This document shows positions 46,681 through 59,727 of a stretch of 64,000 nucleotides of DNA, piece by piece. The position numbers were made by a program, and so were the translations under genes. Each line of letters opens with the position of its first letter. Position 1 is the first letter of the stretch. Origin of the DNA: Zeugodacus cucurbitae (lineage: Eukaryota; Arthropoda; Insecta; Diptera; Tephritidae); contig NC_071667.1 of assembly GCF_028554725.1 (NCBI RefSeq), positions 81,878,001 through 81,942,000 of the forward strand. Direction: 5' to 3'. The notes beneath the pieces are model-generated. The model had not been told where the DNA came from, did no database searches, and worked only from the letters and a program-made list of their open reading frames with translations.

Positions 46681-48113
46681 ATGTCTTTCGTTCGGTAAAT
46701 ATTTGAGATAATTTTTTCGTCTTAGTTTTCCCACACACTTAGTTTTTGTAGTATTTCAAAATATATCACATTTTAATACTTCCAGAAGAGTTGGTTAAGC
46801 ACCTTCGTTTGAAGTAGGGTTTAAACCTTTTTTAGATATGGCTTCTCCAATATATATTTAATTAAACTACTTCCCGGAAGATTGTCTTTAACTTCTGTCA
46901 TTAGGTTAAATTCGTTTAGACTTTGTTAGCTTTAATTTTTTTGAGGGTGGCAACACTTTCCCAAAATTTAATTCAAGTTATGATTTGAAGATTGGGAACT
47001 GATTCTCTGACTCTGTTTGATCTAGTATGAATCCAGTCGGTTTAGCCAAAATATTTTGTTCCAAACGAGTTGTCTTTTTTGAGCCTCAAAATCAGTTTAA
47101 ACCAAAGAAAATTGAATTTGAAACAGAATAAATGCTCTGCAAAATTCAAAATAACACAATTCCAAAATGCTATTCTTTTTAGCAGTTATCCCAATTCTAA
47201 CTTCAACGCCAACTGTGCAACAGCCATTAAACAATTGCAGCAACATTAAATTTTGCGAGCGCGTTGCACAAATACTGCAGCGACGTGCTTTATCAGCTGC
47301 GCTCGCATTCAGCCAATGCACGCACAATTGACTTGCCCGGAGTGTGGGTGATGTCTGGCATAATGTCTGCTGCTCCATTGCCGTTCTAACCCTGAATTAA
47401 CATGTGGACTGTGTAGTGCTGGTGTAAGTGCAATGGGAAAATGCAAATGCTCAAAACGTCATACTAATGAGCGCATGAATGGCGCGAGCGTTGTATTTGT
47501 TGTTGTTGCTTGTAGTGCGCATATGTCGGCGAATGAATGAAAATGCACGCACGCACGCACGCATCTTTCACTCCATTTTCATTCACTTACATAATTACAC
47601 ACGCACGCAACACGCATTGCCAATAGGTTGTTGGTTGTTTATACGCCGTGTTGGCCACTTTTACGCGTCTGCTGCAGCGCATTGATAAGAGTGCCGGCGC
47701 ATAAAAGAGCGGGTGCTTACGCATATTCTGCTCATACATTCATGCATTCATTCATTAGACATACACACACACACGCACATTCAACTTTGTGTTTGCCTAA
47801 GGACGTGCGTAAGTGCGTTATGTGTGGCATGTTGCATAATTTCTTTGGGGCTGTCGCTTGCTTCTTCTTGCTTGTCTTGTCGCCGACATCATTGTAAATG
47901 TCAAGTGAAAATTATTCAACTTGGTAGGGTTCACCCTTGCAGCGCAGCGTCTTTGAACGCTTGCATGCGTTTGTTTGGCGGTTTGTTGGCTTCCGTTTGT
48001 GAGTGTGTTGTTTTTGGTTTTTGGGTTGCGTTAAGTGTGCCCTAAGTCGGCTTATTTCGCAATTAGAAACATTTCACAAACACAACACGCCACATACCGG
48101 CTGTCTGGTGCTA
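46681..48113. other. Intergenic DNA
   Basis: It contains an ACGC microsatellite (47548-47562) and ACAC runs. Frames are compositional. No gene is seen. Confidence 0.45.
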
Positions 48114-48229
48114 GAAAACGTCATTTGCATTGTCTCAAGTGGTGAAGAAAGACCACTTGACGCCGGTAGAAGACTTGCATAAATATCAAGGACAACTGTC
48201 GGGGGCGATGCGTGAGGTTTTGTGCGTGG
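48114..48229 (+). other. Candidate internal coding exon (weak)
   Basis: Between an AG acceptor (GTGCTAG) and a good GTAAGT donor lies an open 116-base stretch. It reads TSFALSQVVKKDHLTPVEDL then HKYQGQLSGAMREVLCV, which has normal protein-like composition unlike the surrounding frames. No partner exons were found and the opposite strand is also open. It could be an exon of a gene extending beyond what I can trace, or chance. Confidence 0.22.
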
Positions 48230-49179
48230 TAAGTGCATTTTTGAGCCGTTTGTTATATTAAGAGATGAGTTTAAACGTCTTGGTATTGATTTTAGGTCGA
48301 TGGGATAGGTATATGATCGATTATTGCTCTGTATCTCTATATCTAGAGCAGTATTATTAGGTTTGAAAGGCGTGATACCGCAACAAATACCCAAACTACT
48401 CTTCCTTTCTGTTTGCTGCCTGAAGAGAACTTCAATTTCAATCTTAAAGTTTGAGTGAAGCTGATTTAGATTTTGATTAGAGAGAGGATATTATACCAAT
48501 TAGGATCTTAATCTTTTACGTCTCACATATACCAAGTTACCAATGAATAAGCTCCATCTTCGATTTATTATAGTGGAATCATTCTTTGAGCTCCCTCAAA
48601 ATGATAACCCGGAAAATTTCTAAAGACTATTGGTAATAAAGCTCTAAACCTCATAGTGCTCTCTAAAGTATACACTCTGTAAGAGATTAAAATCAATGTT
48701 TTTCTGGGTTAATGAACTGTTGCAAGTATATATTCAACAACAACAATTCCTAGCATTTTAATATCACACACCCATACATAGAAATATGTACTTACCACCA
48801 CTTAACTTGCTGTTATTCAGTTGACGTCAGCAATGTCGACGGGTTAAGTATGTTGTATGCAAATGAGATAAAGCATGCGATTTCCATCGATTGATTGAAC
48901 GAAAAATAAAATAAATGTGACATTAAAATTGCATCCTTTATTCCCCTTGGTAAACACTGATTTTGAGCGATTTTGAGCACATTATGCCAATGTTGATCCT
49001 TATAATTATATTCCACTGGCATACTTGGTTAAAGGGATGCATTTCGATGAATATGCATTAAGTTCTAAGTGTTAAAAAATATAGCCCTGCTGGAAAGAGC
49101 ATTGGCAGTGTCGTATCAATAAAATTTAGAGAGTGGCGAAACGAACATGCAAGTGGCATAAATAGAAAGTGTTTATACG
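48230..49179. other. Intergenic DNA
   Basis: Nothing recognisable. Confidence 0.4.
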
Positions 49180-49520
49180 AAATTTTTGGTAATTTGTTTT
49201 TGTACTGGTAAATAATATAAAGTGTTTATATCAATTTTGTATACCAAATTTTTATACCAGATTTGTTATACTAAATTTTTTATACCAATTTTTTACCAAG
49301 TCTTTTGATAACCAATATTTTTTAGAGTGGGAAATAATAGAAAGAGTTTATACCAAACCATTGTATATCAAATATTTTATACCAATTTTTTATACCAAAT
49401 TTTTTACTTTTTAAATTTTTTTATAAATTGTTTTTAGACTGACAAAAAATTTAAAATGTTTATATAAATTTTTTATACTAAGAATTTTATACCAGATTTT
49501 TTATACCAAATTTTTTAGAA
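49180..49520. repeat. Degenerate TTTTTATACCAAAT tandem tract
   Basis: A TTTTATACCA(A/G)ATTT-type unit recurs more than ten times, interrupted by AGTGTTTATA and TGGTAAATAATA pieces. It reads as an old, scrambled minisatellite. Confidence 0.7.
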
Positions 49521-51099
49521 AAGCTCTGCGGAAAGAGTAAAGAATTGGCGTAAAGAATTCTTAAAAAATAATTAGTATTATCAAGTTTTTTCAAAAGTCT
49601 CTATGGTGTCTTCAAATCACCTGGAAAGTCTTTTCAAACAAATTAGTACTGTTTGCCTTGCTCACGGGGACTTAACTCGAACCTATGTATATATGTACAT
49701 ATATATATGAAGTACATGTGAAAAGGTTAGAAATTAATAAAAATAAAAAATACGCGACACAAAGCCTGGTTTGAGTCTATTCGGTAATGGCTTAGACGAG
49801 TTGGCGTTCGTTCATGTGTGTGACTGTGTGTTCGTCTGCGACTGCAGACAAAAAAGTTAAATGAAAACGCAATAAAACAAACAAAATAAAACAAAAATTG
49901 TCTGAAATAAAATATGAAAAAAAATACACCGACAACAACAACAACAACCAAATGTAATCGAGCACATCTCAGGGCGAATGCAAGTTTGCCCCTTTGATTC
50001 GGAAGCATGGTGTTGCATGCAACCAATATGAATATGTACTTCGGTTGCATGAGTGCTGAGCCTATGAGACATAAAACAGCAGACAGCACACACACACACA
50101 TGCATGAACTTCTTTGCTGCATTATGCGCAATCAGCACATTTAGGTTGGTGGCGTGGTTGGTTGGAGCGCCGCCGTTGGTAGCCTGTCTGTCTGTCGTTG
50201 GGGGTGGCGACGCGTTCGGATGCGTTGCCGCATGCATTGTGCTGGGAAGACATTTGGGCTCTCGAGTCACTCGTCTTTGGTGACGTGACGTGGTGCACGT
50301 GCAACTGCATGGCAACAACAAGTGCAACACAATACTGTCTGCCTGCACACAACGATGTAAGCTCTGCGATGCGCTGCGACATATGTGTGGCGGTGTGCGT
50401 GTGTTTAGCAGGGGTGTGAATGTTTGCATACGTAAGTATTATATGCCAACATAAGAGCATTGCGGCATAAGAATGAATTGCTTTGTTTTTGTGTACTTTA
50501 TTTTGGTTCTCTTATTTTTTCTTTTGATTTTGATTAATTTTTGCATTTTTATTTTCGGTCACACAGTTTTCGAGGACTTTCACATAATCGCATTTCTATA
50601 TGTATGCGTATATGTATATATATATATATATATATTCATCTACTCACGACTTCTTGTGCCAATGCCCTTATATGTATAGAACAACAGCATAGTAGATATA
50701 TAGGTGCTGAACCTTATTGTTGTAGGGGTAACCATAGCTTATACATAAATTTTACTACGTGCGATATTATTTCCTATGTAATTCGTAGCAAGAGTTGCCA
50801 TTATGATCGAATTCTTAACTGGATTACATCAATAAAGTTTTTTGGTATTCTTATCCGACACGATATTTGACTGACTTGTCCAATTCGCTGAATTATCGAG
50901 ATCCATCGTATGGAAGTTCAGTAATCCCTTAATCCCCAGCGATCATTGATCATTTTGATCGTATATATACATTTGTCCTATTCCAAAATGTTTAACATAG
51001 AAAGCCCTTCGGTCTAAAATCTTCGGTTTACTACTCAAATTTTCATCCAGAAAATTTCTCTTGAACTTTTCTCTGAGTTGCCTTCTTAGCTCAATAAGA
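49521..51099. other. Intergenic DNA with TA/CA microsatellites
   Basis: Long minus frames at 49727-50460 are low-complexity (Thr/His/Cys-rich) and overlap each other in different frames. (CA)n lies near 50088-50100 and (TA)n near 50617-50634. No gene is called. Confidence 0.45.
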
Positions 51100-52170
51100 T
51101 TCATAATTCATAATATATAAGAAGGTTCCTAAATCCACCGCTGAAACCTCCCCATGGGTACGACAGAAAATAGATACTACAGATTCTCGACTGGGGCATG
51201 AACGGGCTGGAAACAGTCCACCCATGTTGCAGTCGAGAGGTTTGTAGCTAAGGTTTGACACTATCGGTGAGTGTTTGTTACTGCTCAATAGCACATCATT
51301 CAAAGGTGTAGTCTTACTATGCAAAGGGCTTGGTCAAAGTGCCATGAAACCTGTGCTGATGATTAACTTGGCTGGAGGCTCTTATGTAAATAGCCCAGTC
51401 GCGAACGGAGCTTATATCATGGATACCTGTAGCAGAGGCTATGCGTAAGTGGACCTACTTTTCCCTACACTCATGAGACAAAAATATGAGCCAAATAAAG
51501 AAAACAAATAACAAATTAGAGGAGCCCAGCACTCCTTCGAAAAAGCCGGAGGAAGGAGTACTTCATTTAAAAGAGGAGCTCTAAAATATGGCTAAGACAG
51601 AAGTTAAAGCTTGGTCAAAGGCAAGCACTGCTGCAGCTAACTCTAGCCCCAGTAAGGCAACAACATCAACGGCTGCCTGAACCAGGTGATGTTGCTGCTG
51701 TTCGCTATGCCAAAGAATGGCTGATGTTTACGGTGGAAGATCCAACAAAGGCTAGGTATGCGGAGAAGCGTCGTGCTGCCTATTTACTTAGGAGGGTAGA
51801 AACGCATCTTCCAATCAAAGAACTTGTGAGCTCCACAGTTCAATCGGATGTGCTAGAGCAGTTCTACCGAACTTCAGACTGGAATCGCCAGTAGCAACGT
51901 AGAGATGGAGGCTAAGGCGTCAGCAAAAGGAACAAAGACAAAGGTTGATATACCCAAGAAATCATTTGCTGATGTGGTACGGAATCGCATCCTCATTGGA
52001 GTACCAGATGAGAGTGTTCCAGAAGGAAAAAAATGTCCAAGCTTTTGAAGAATCTATTTTTAGTTCCCGGATTTATATTCGGCCAAGGACTGTCATCTCT
52101 TTAGCAATGCTCAAAATATAGTTAAATAATTCTCACGAACGATTTGGTGCAGATGAGTTGTAGTTATGTA
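51100..52170 (+). mobile_element. Probable LINE 5' region and ORF1 remnant
   Basis: From 51660 an open stretch of about 75 codons reads PGDVAAVRYAKEWLMFTVED, then EKRRAAYLLRRVETHLPIKE and ends DWNRQ-stop. A later phrase KSFADVVRNRILIGV in another frame looks like the linker and C-terminal part of a LINE ORF1. The preceding GC-balanced 500 bases could be its 5' UTR. Family not determined. It may belong with the 3' LINE end at 53.8-54.4 kb, but sequence between them does not look like ORF2. Confidence 0.4.
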
Positions 52171-53740
52171 ATTCCAACTGTACCTACTACTTAATTCGTT
52201 TCGGAGCTCCTTCCACATTTGCTAGTTTTACTTGTTTTTGCACAACTTCTAAATCGAATAATTAAAAGATTGATGTAATTAGAGACGTGCATGTATTTGC
52301 AAACTAATTTCCTCAATCCACAACAACACTCTGACTCGAAAGGCCACTTCGACAGCAACTACACACAGATGCATGCTGTCACAACATGCCGTAGCACATA
52401 CAAATCACTACAGCCCTCCTCGCTCACTCATTGCAAAAAATGTCGTGCCTCAAACACGAGATTGCAATACTTTTAGGTCCTTATGCAAACACTTCAAATG
52501 TAACCGAACTTTGTGTTGCCACATGTGAGGCAGACGCCATATTGCACACACTGAGCTGCGCCTGCCTGTAAAGCAGCTAACAGCTAACACGCCAACACGT
52601 TTAGGCTCTCTAAATGCGAATGTTTCCGCCTTTTTCCATTTTTAGGCCAAAACACAGAATAAACAAAAAACAAATAGGTGAAAATTCAGGTCTAAACACA
52701 AAAACAAATGAAACTGTGGCGTTGCGGCACCCCTTTTAGGAGTCAGCTCCCTCTGGACAGCGCGCTCTGTGGCTTGCTGGGACTCCCTTCGCTAAGCAGA
52801 CGACACATCCTTGCGCCCACACATATCTACATAAGTTTGTGTGCGATGGAAGCTCATGTGTGACAGTTACTTGCGGCTAAATTGAATGCTTGGCTCAGCT
52901 TCTACGCCGTTGTTGTCGTCTCCTTTGTGGATTGGTGCCACACATGTTGTTGTTGTTGTTGCTGCTGCTGCTTTTGCCAGCTTGTGTGTTGCCCTCTGTT
53001 ATTTTTGCGCATCCATAACGCCAACAGCGCCATGTCCAGCTTCATGCCGTTCATCAGTCGTCGCCATTTGTCGCTCATCAGCGCCATCAACGACACATCA
53101 TAGCCGTCCACGCCACCCAAGCCGCCACGTCACATCACTTGTCGCTCTTATATTTTCGGTCGTCATCACATTCTACATTAACGTCGCCAACGTCGTCAGC
53201 AATTTGTTTTCAGTTTACAGTTTTCAGCCTACTTGTTTGTTCCACGCTCTTTGTGTGCTCTGCATTCGCTAAGCTTTGGCATGGCATTTGCAGCTGGTAG
53301 TAAGTAAATCCTTGCTTGCAATCGCAGCAATGAGTAAGAGTATGTTGAGCCAGCATACATATGTGGTGTGGTGAGTAACCGTCGTTTATAATCTGGTTGT
53401 TGTTCTTATTGTTGCTGTGGCTTGTGTTGTCGTCGTCCTCATGTCCTCATAAGTGTCATAGGCTTCGAATCAGCTGTTCCCTGCAGTGGCTGCGGAGCGG
53501 CTGCTGTGGTGGTGTTGCTGTTTTAGTGCTGGTGTTGTTGCATAAGTGTGATGTTGCTGATGACGTTCTGGTAGGCAAAGTGAGTTGTTGTTTTTGTTTG
53601 ATTTTTGCACATTTCTCGCTTATTCTCATTCTACACACCACAAAGAGAGAGAGTCTTGTATATCATATATCATATAAGTATATATTATAAGTTTACTATA
53701 AATTAATGCACCCTATAAATGTGAATAGTATTTGAAGACT
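52171..53740. other. Intergenic DNA with triplet microsatellite
   Basis: A TTG/CTG run lies at 52946-52974. Frames at 52882-53272 and 53397-53690 are compositional. Confidence 0.45.
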
Positions 53741-53759
53741 TTTGTAGTTTTTACTACAG

Positions 53760-54360
53760 ATACAGTTAGGATCCGAGTTTGAGTTAAATAAATTATTAAA
53801 TGGACTCTTTCTATTCCTCTGGAGTTCCGAAATTTGGCGAATCTGGAGATCAAGATTTCGTAGAAGTCGCCTACTGAAAGCCGAGCTGCCTACCAGAGTC
53901 ACCAAGAGTACCTCCTGAATTACGTCGACGACATACAGGACTATACTGACCGGACTTCGGATGTGACAGACTTTCGACAAGCACTGAACGCCGTTCATAG
54001 AGGAGCTATTAACACCTTCATCGACTCCAGTGAATGGCTTACGTGGAGATAGAACACCATCGTAGTCACAGAGCTCGAGTTACCTCTCGAAACTAGAATG
54101 ACACTCCCGCAACTTCGTTCTGGATAATGTACCAGGTTAAACTCTTACCTATCTTAACCTCGACATACTCAATATATGTCCTGCATGCAAATAGTCCTAT
54201 CCACCTCCTTGCCAGACCTCTAAACTTCACTCATCTAATACCTCTTTCGCTTTGGTACGACCCTGTCGAAACAGCTCGTTTCCTGGGTCTCCCGTTACAT
54301 GACTTTCCGGTTCAGGCATGTTTTGCATAACCGTTACAACAACAGCAACAGTATGATCTC
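53760..54360 (+). mobile_element. LINE ORF2 3' end (LOA/Jockey-group), decayed
   Basis: Pieces include AINTFIDSSEWL, MTLPQLRSG, CTRLNSYLS, then HLIPLSLWYDPVETARFLGLP before a stop at 54330. The order matches the C-terminal tail of LOA/Bilbo-like LINEs (LxQLRSGxCxRLNSY ... LTPLSLWxxPxxxAxFLGLP). The 3' end is AACCGTTACAACAACAGCAAC, a CAA-type tail. Frameshifts and stops are frequent. Confidence 0.65.
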
Positions 54361-57240
54361 GTCGATTCTTTGAAATTCATGTAAGGATTTAAAGATAGTC
54401 CATTCCCAAGCGTTACCGAATATCTCTGTGTCCTTGAGGTAACTTAATAACCTTTAAGATCACCTTTAAACTAAAAATGTGTTTGAGGTAGCTGCAAAAG
54501 GCGATGCTATGAGTCCAGTGAACTGAGACGAACCTTAAGAATAATTTGCTTCAGATTCTCAAAATACTTCTCTTTGGCCAACTTTGTTGAAAAGCTCAAA
54601 TTCAATTTCCATTTTTCTAAATTTAAACAATTTTTCGCCTTTCATTGCGAGCTCAGCACGTTTGAGCCGTTCGCATAGTTGCCACTTGTGCGCCGCACAG
54701 TTGCATAGCTCGTTGAAATGCGAAAAAATGTTGAGTAATTCGAGTGGCGCCGCGCCGTTCGCTTGCCATGTGTAGGGTGCTTTGTTAACAAGTGATTCGT
54801 ATTGCATTTAATATTTTCTGCCAAGCACTCACATTTGCACCGGCAACGCCGTTACTTCTACTTCGACTCTTGCAGCTGCACTTGTTGTTTTTGTTTTTGT
54901 TTGTGTTTTGCTTTTGGTTTAATTTTTATTTGTTTGCCGGTCGGCCGGTGTTTTTTGTTTGTTTCTTTTTATGCGCTTTCTGTTTGGTTTTGTTTTGTTT
55001 GGTTTTTATTTTTATTGCCAGCCAAGCACTTCATTTGCTTCACAAGTCATTCATGTTTCAATGACGTCGACGGTGGCGGTGGCGGTGGCGGCGACGCAGT
55101 AGCGCACCGAAGCCATGCTTGTTGTTGTGGTCTCCTTAATGGCAGCGATGTATGTATGCAAATGCTGTGAGTGTGTGTTCGATGCAAGTGTTGTGTGTAT
55201 GTATGGCAGGCAGCCGCCCACACACACGTATACACGCAGCGTGTTGAGAATGCACTCTACGTGCAAGTTGCTAGAGCCCATTTCCAGAGCGCGCACCGAC
55301 TGCACCGCGCGTTGCGCCGCTCCGGCACGGCTTTCTGGCCGTTCGCCTTTCATTCATGGCACTCAACCCCTTTACTGCGGGCGCATGCTATTTGTTTTGG
55401 TGCATTTTGTCAGCGCAGCGTTAAGTGTGTGCCAACATGTTGTTGCTGTTTGTGCTGTGCGCGCCCGCTTGCCGCTCTCCTTGCCGCTGTTGTTGTTGTG
55501 GTATCACTTACAACGTGCTACGAACAAGTGCGCTGGCAGTATTGCCACCTTTTAAAAAATTGCCGGTGCCTACTTGTAATTGCACGCCATCCATGTAAGC
55601 GCCAGTGTGTGTGTGTGTGTGCGCTCAGGTGCTGCTGCATGTGTTTATGTGAGCGACGCGGCGCGCCACATTTGTTTTAGCGTTGGCGCGCTGCATGCAG
55701 CTGCCTACCGTTCACGCTGCGCTCATGGAGTTCGGTGCGCTGCCGTTCGTCGCTGACGTCGGCGTTGTGGCAGACTTGCTGTCGTCCCCAGCTTTCAGGC
55801 TCCGCGCCAGCCAGCTAGCTGGCATGCCGCACAGTTTGCCGGCGTGCTTCGCATACTTTGGTTGCGTTTTTTTACGTCTACTCGTCATAGCGTACATCTT
55901 CATCGGTCTCATCATCATCAAAACAACAACAGAACCTCTAGTGCACATATTCGCTTCTGAGTTGGCATTCAAAATAGCAATTTGATTTTAGTTCGTGTTT
56001 TGCGCCGCGCGCCTTATACGTTTATTGATTGTGTGCTAGTTCTCGTGCTTTTTTGCTTGCGGCGCGCGATTTTCGCTTTTTGTTGCTGCTCGTCGTGTGT
56101 ATGTATGTGTGGTGAGGGTTTGTGTGTTGGCACACGCTGATTGCCACACGCCGCTTGCCCAAAAAAGTGGCAATCAAATTGTCTCTAGGTTTTGATTTAT
56201 ATCCGTGCTTGGCGATTGCTGGTGTCCAGAGACTGTGCAACGCCGTTCGTCGCTTCGTGTTTGGCAAGTGAAGCGGTGTCGTTTCCAACGCTGCTCGTTT
56301 TGTTGTTATTAATAGAGTGTTGCATTCATTTGTGGCGCTTGTTGCAGCTCTTCGTCAACGAAAAAAGGATAATAATCAGCGCTTTTTTTGTTCATGTGAA
56401 TTTGAGTTTTTTGTTGTATTCTTTTGTGGCGGTCGTTGGTGTAAAAGTGCAAGAAATGCAGTGAAAAAGTCATCTCGTAGAACTAAAGATATAAGGCGTT
56501 AAAATCTTTGGGTTCGAATTTAAAAATATTTCGTATAACAGTTTTGATAAAGTCTATATAATTTAAAATAAATTTAATTTCGGTTTGATATGATTATTGT
56601 AAGAGAATATTGGTTTACTTCTTACTTACTTAAATAAAAAAATCTAGTCGAATTACTAAATATACTCGTATATATATATATGTGTATTTGTATTCCAATA
56701 ATAAAAATAACAAGTTTCTTTAACGTCTCATAACTTGAAAACGTTCGATAGTAAGACCACAAGAAATCATAATTATTTACCGATATTCTCTATGAGAAAC
56801 GGAGCATAAGCTCTTCCTTATTTAAAGATTGCAGAACCATAAAGTTTCTAAACCATTTCTTGTTGGGGTAGCGTAATCGTTATGGTACACAGAAGTTTCA
56901 TTCGATGGCCTTCAATGTGGTTTCGTCAGTCGTTAAGAACTCTTTTAATGGAGGATTACTAGTTAATTAATAGCGAAAAATTAATATGGTTCTGAATTGC
57001 CTTCTAAAAATGTTCAAATTCTCTTATTTGGACAAATTAATGTTGTTTCATTATATGGACAAATTAAGTAGATGATAGAGTTTAGGTTAAACCTTGCAGT
57101 TTATAGAAGATCACAATATAGATTGACTTGAGTTTAGGTTCTCATTCTGGCTTTCGAGTAAAAAAATGCACCCATCTGACTGGATAGAACAGTATACGAT
57201 AGTAAATATCACCGTATGGTCTGAGGTTAGACAAATGAGG
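54361..57240. other. Intergenic DNA, GC-rich in the middle
   Basis: Between 54550 and 56500 GC is higher, with a (GGTGGC)n run at 55069-55091 and several frames over 100 codons that overlap on both strands and are Cys/His/Val-rich. No exon chain, signal-peptide gene or known domain was found. Regulatory DNA is possible. Confidence 0.4.
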
Positions 57241-57242
57241 TA

Positions 57243-57958
57243 GAGGGCTGCTATATATATTTCTGGCCTAATAGTGAAAATAGGAATATTTATCAACGAA
57301 AATGGCTTTATTATTTTTCAAAATATTCTCCATCAAGATTTATACACTTTTAAAAGGCGCTCAAACCAATTTTCGAAGCACTTTTTTTGAGCCTTTTTTG
57401 AGCGATTGTCAAATTGTGCGGGATCCAACGAGAACAAACCTTTTTACGGCCAGGTGCTCATGCAATATCGAATGTATGCTGGTGGGAGAAATGCATAGGC
57501 ATGCCTCTATCTGAATGTATGTTAGATGACGATCTTGCATTATCAGTTCACGTACGGCATCGATGTTTTCTGGCACAACGACTGTTTTTGGACGACCTTC
57601 ACGGAATTCGTCTTTGAGCGAGCGTCGGCCACGATTGAATTCGTTGTGCATGTTTTTCATAGTGCTATAGGATAGTACCATAGCCATACAAAGATTTTAG
57701 TTCATCGATGCACTCTTGTCGCGATAATCCACGTCGAAAGTTGTGAAAAATGATCGCACGAAAATGTTCACGAGTTAATTCCATTTTTTGGCCGAGATGA
57801 ATTTTTTAATTCCCTGTAAATAAAACAATTCACGATTAAATGACAAAACGTTCTGAGTGATGTTATGCTAAAAAATGTCAAACTTTCCAATGGAAATGTC
57901 AGATTGCACCTGGCAACACTTAGTGTTGCCTAGGCCAGAAATATATATAGCAGCCCTC
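57243..57958 (-). mobile_element. DD34D mariner, internally deleted, 28-bp near-perfect TIRs (716 bp)
   Basis: Ends GAGGGCTGCTATATATATTT (left) and its inverse (right) match for 28 bases; TA lies just outside. On the minus strand the transposase N-terminus is recognisable near 57783, then STMKNMHNEFNRGRRSLKDE, FREGRPKTVVVPENIDAV, RELIMQDRHLTYIQIEACL and SPTSIHSILHEHLAVKR (helix-turn-helix). About 57420 it jumps directly to the C-terminus KKCFENWFERLLK ... LDGEYFEK-stop. The whole catalytic DDD core is deleted, so it is a non-autonomous derivative with intact ends. Confidence 0.85.
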
Positions 57959-58039
57959 GTAATTGACCTTTTTTATAAAATAACAATTTTTCTCTGCGAA
58001 GACATTATCTAGTGACCTGAGTTTTTAGTTTCGAATTTA

Positions 58040-58340
58040 ACGTTATCTCTCCTTGATCAGATAAAACTCGTTTGGGTTCCAGGACATAGTTGTATGGTAT
58101 GTGAATTGCAATACAAGGCTACAATCTCGGCTGAAGCATCTTTGCAGGGCATACTTCGGCGAACTAGTTGAACTGTCGCAAATACATATAAATTACCTTA
58201 AAAATTTTCTTGAAAGGCTCAAAGCGCTTTGTCAGGTCTATGACATTGATTCAGAGCGATTTGCGGTATCACAAAGACTGTGGCTTTTGCCCTATAATGT
58301 AACCCGATTCTTAATCAGAATCAATTATTTTATTTTGGAA
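58040..58340 (+). mobile_element. LINE RNase H-region fragment
   Basis: IKLVWVPGHS matches the RNase H signature (VWVPGHxG) in insect LINEs. Downstream SQRLWLLPYNVTRFLI resembles the LWPxYNxxRTxxLL segment that follows. Frames are broken. Confidence 0.45.
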
Positions 58341-58599
58341 TTATATGGAAAAAAATTTATTACAGAAAACTCTTATTTGAAAAAAATAAAAATAAATTTT
58401 TTTAGGAAAAAAACTACAACTAATCTAAGCTGCTATCAAATGATTGATCTCGAAAGTAGCAGCATTTAATGTTTGATAAACTGGAAATAAAAACCGAGTG
58501 CTAAAAATTGTGTTGTTTACACAGGATAAAGTACAATTAATTCTTTAAAATAGTGGAAAAATAAATAAAATAATTGTTTAAACAATAAAACTAATTGTA

Positions 58600-59727
58600 A
58601 AACATTTTAAATAATAAACACCAGTGAAGCCTTAGTGATTGATCAATATAAAAGTGATCTTCAATCGAAAGCCGTTTTAAGCAAGGAACTGAAAAAATTG
58701 CATAGAAGGCATAAGAAACAAAACGAACCGAAAGGAGGCTAAATAAAACGAAAAAAGGTGTTTACAATCAAAGGAATCTAAAAAAAATATTGCGGACTTG
58801 GCTAGTATCAGCCACCAGAGTCAAAAACGCCGTTGATTTCTTTACGTTGACCCCTCTTTTGCGATTCGCTGCTGAACACTTTTCGTCGGCCTCAACAATA
58901 ACCGTGATTATACGCGTCGTTCCACATCACCATTTTCGCGCCTTTTTTCGCCATCGCGCACCTTTCGCCACATCCGCGCCGCCGTTTCCGCTTCGCTAAG
59001 CCACGCTAAGACTTTAAGGCGCGTGTACACATTTCCGCTTGCCAGCCGCCTGTGTGTTGTGTGTGTGTGTGTGCTCCAATCAACGCAAATTTATAGTGTG
59101 TGCGGTTTAGCGGCGCCCAAATTGTCTCCAGGCGTGCCACTCAATTGTAAATCAAACGTGTTAATCACCACCGCGCCGCCCGTACCCCTGCATTTCGTTA
59201 CGTTTCGTGTGTGTTGCCACCGAACTAAAATCAAACGTTTACATGTGTAAGTGCGTGCACGTGTTGTTGCTCCTACCCCTCCTCGCCATCGCCATTAAGT
59301 TATGCCCATTTTTCGTGTTGCTGCCATAGTGTACTCGTACATACCGTTACATGGATTTGTTGCAACAACTAAACTAAACTACAACAACAACAAACACAAG
59401 GCGAATAACAGTTACGGTTGTAATCGTGCAGTGACATATGTAATAATAACAATAAGAACAACAAGCAGTAAACAGTAGTAGAGGCAACGCTAATTTATGT
59501 CTTCGTTACGCATATAACGGTTGTTGTTTGTGCCGTTATAGTTTGTGTTATTTTGTGTTGTAGCGACGGGAAAGTGTTGCATCATTCTGGTAAATTGATT
59601 TTGAAATACCACGAACTGAGTTGTTGTTGTAATCATATTATTTCAATTGAAGGATTTGTCTACTCTTTAATTTTTCCAATTGGATTTTGTTCTAAGATTG
59701 CTTGGATTTTATCACTGTTGCCTAAGG
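58600..59727 (+). other. Possible noncoding first exon with strong splice donor (weak)
   Basis: Sequence from about 58620 has 5' UTR-like composition (CAATCGAAAG, CAAAACGAACCGAAAGG) and no long conserved frame. It runs to CCTAAG-GTGAGTCA, a strong donor at 59728. No downstream exon was found in the window. It could be an untranslated exon of a gene lying to the right. Confidence 0.2.

Noticed and set aside
49857..50429. 190-codon minus-strand frame
   Set aside because: Thr/His/Pro-rich translation of CA- and CAA-rich DNA, with overlapping frames alongside and no domain or signal peptide.
55171..55680. 169-codon plus-strand frame
   Set aside because: Cys/Val/His-rich, overlaps a 146-codon frame in another frame over the same bases, and is driven by TTG/GTGTG microsatellite composition.
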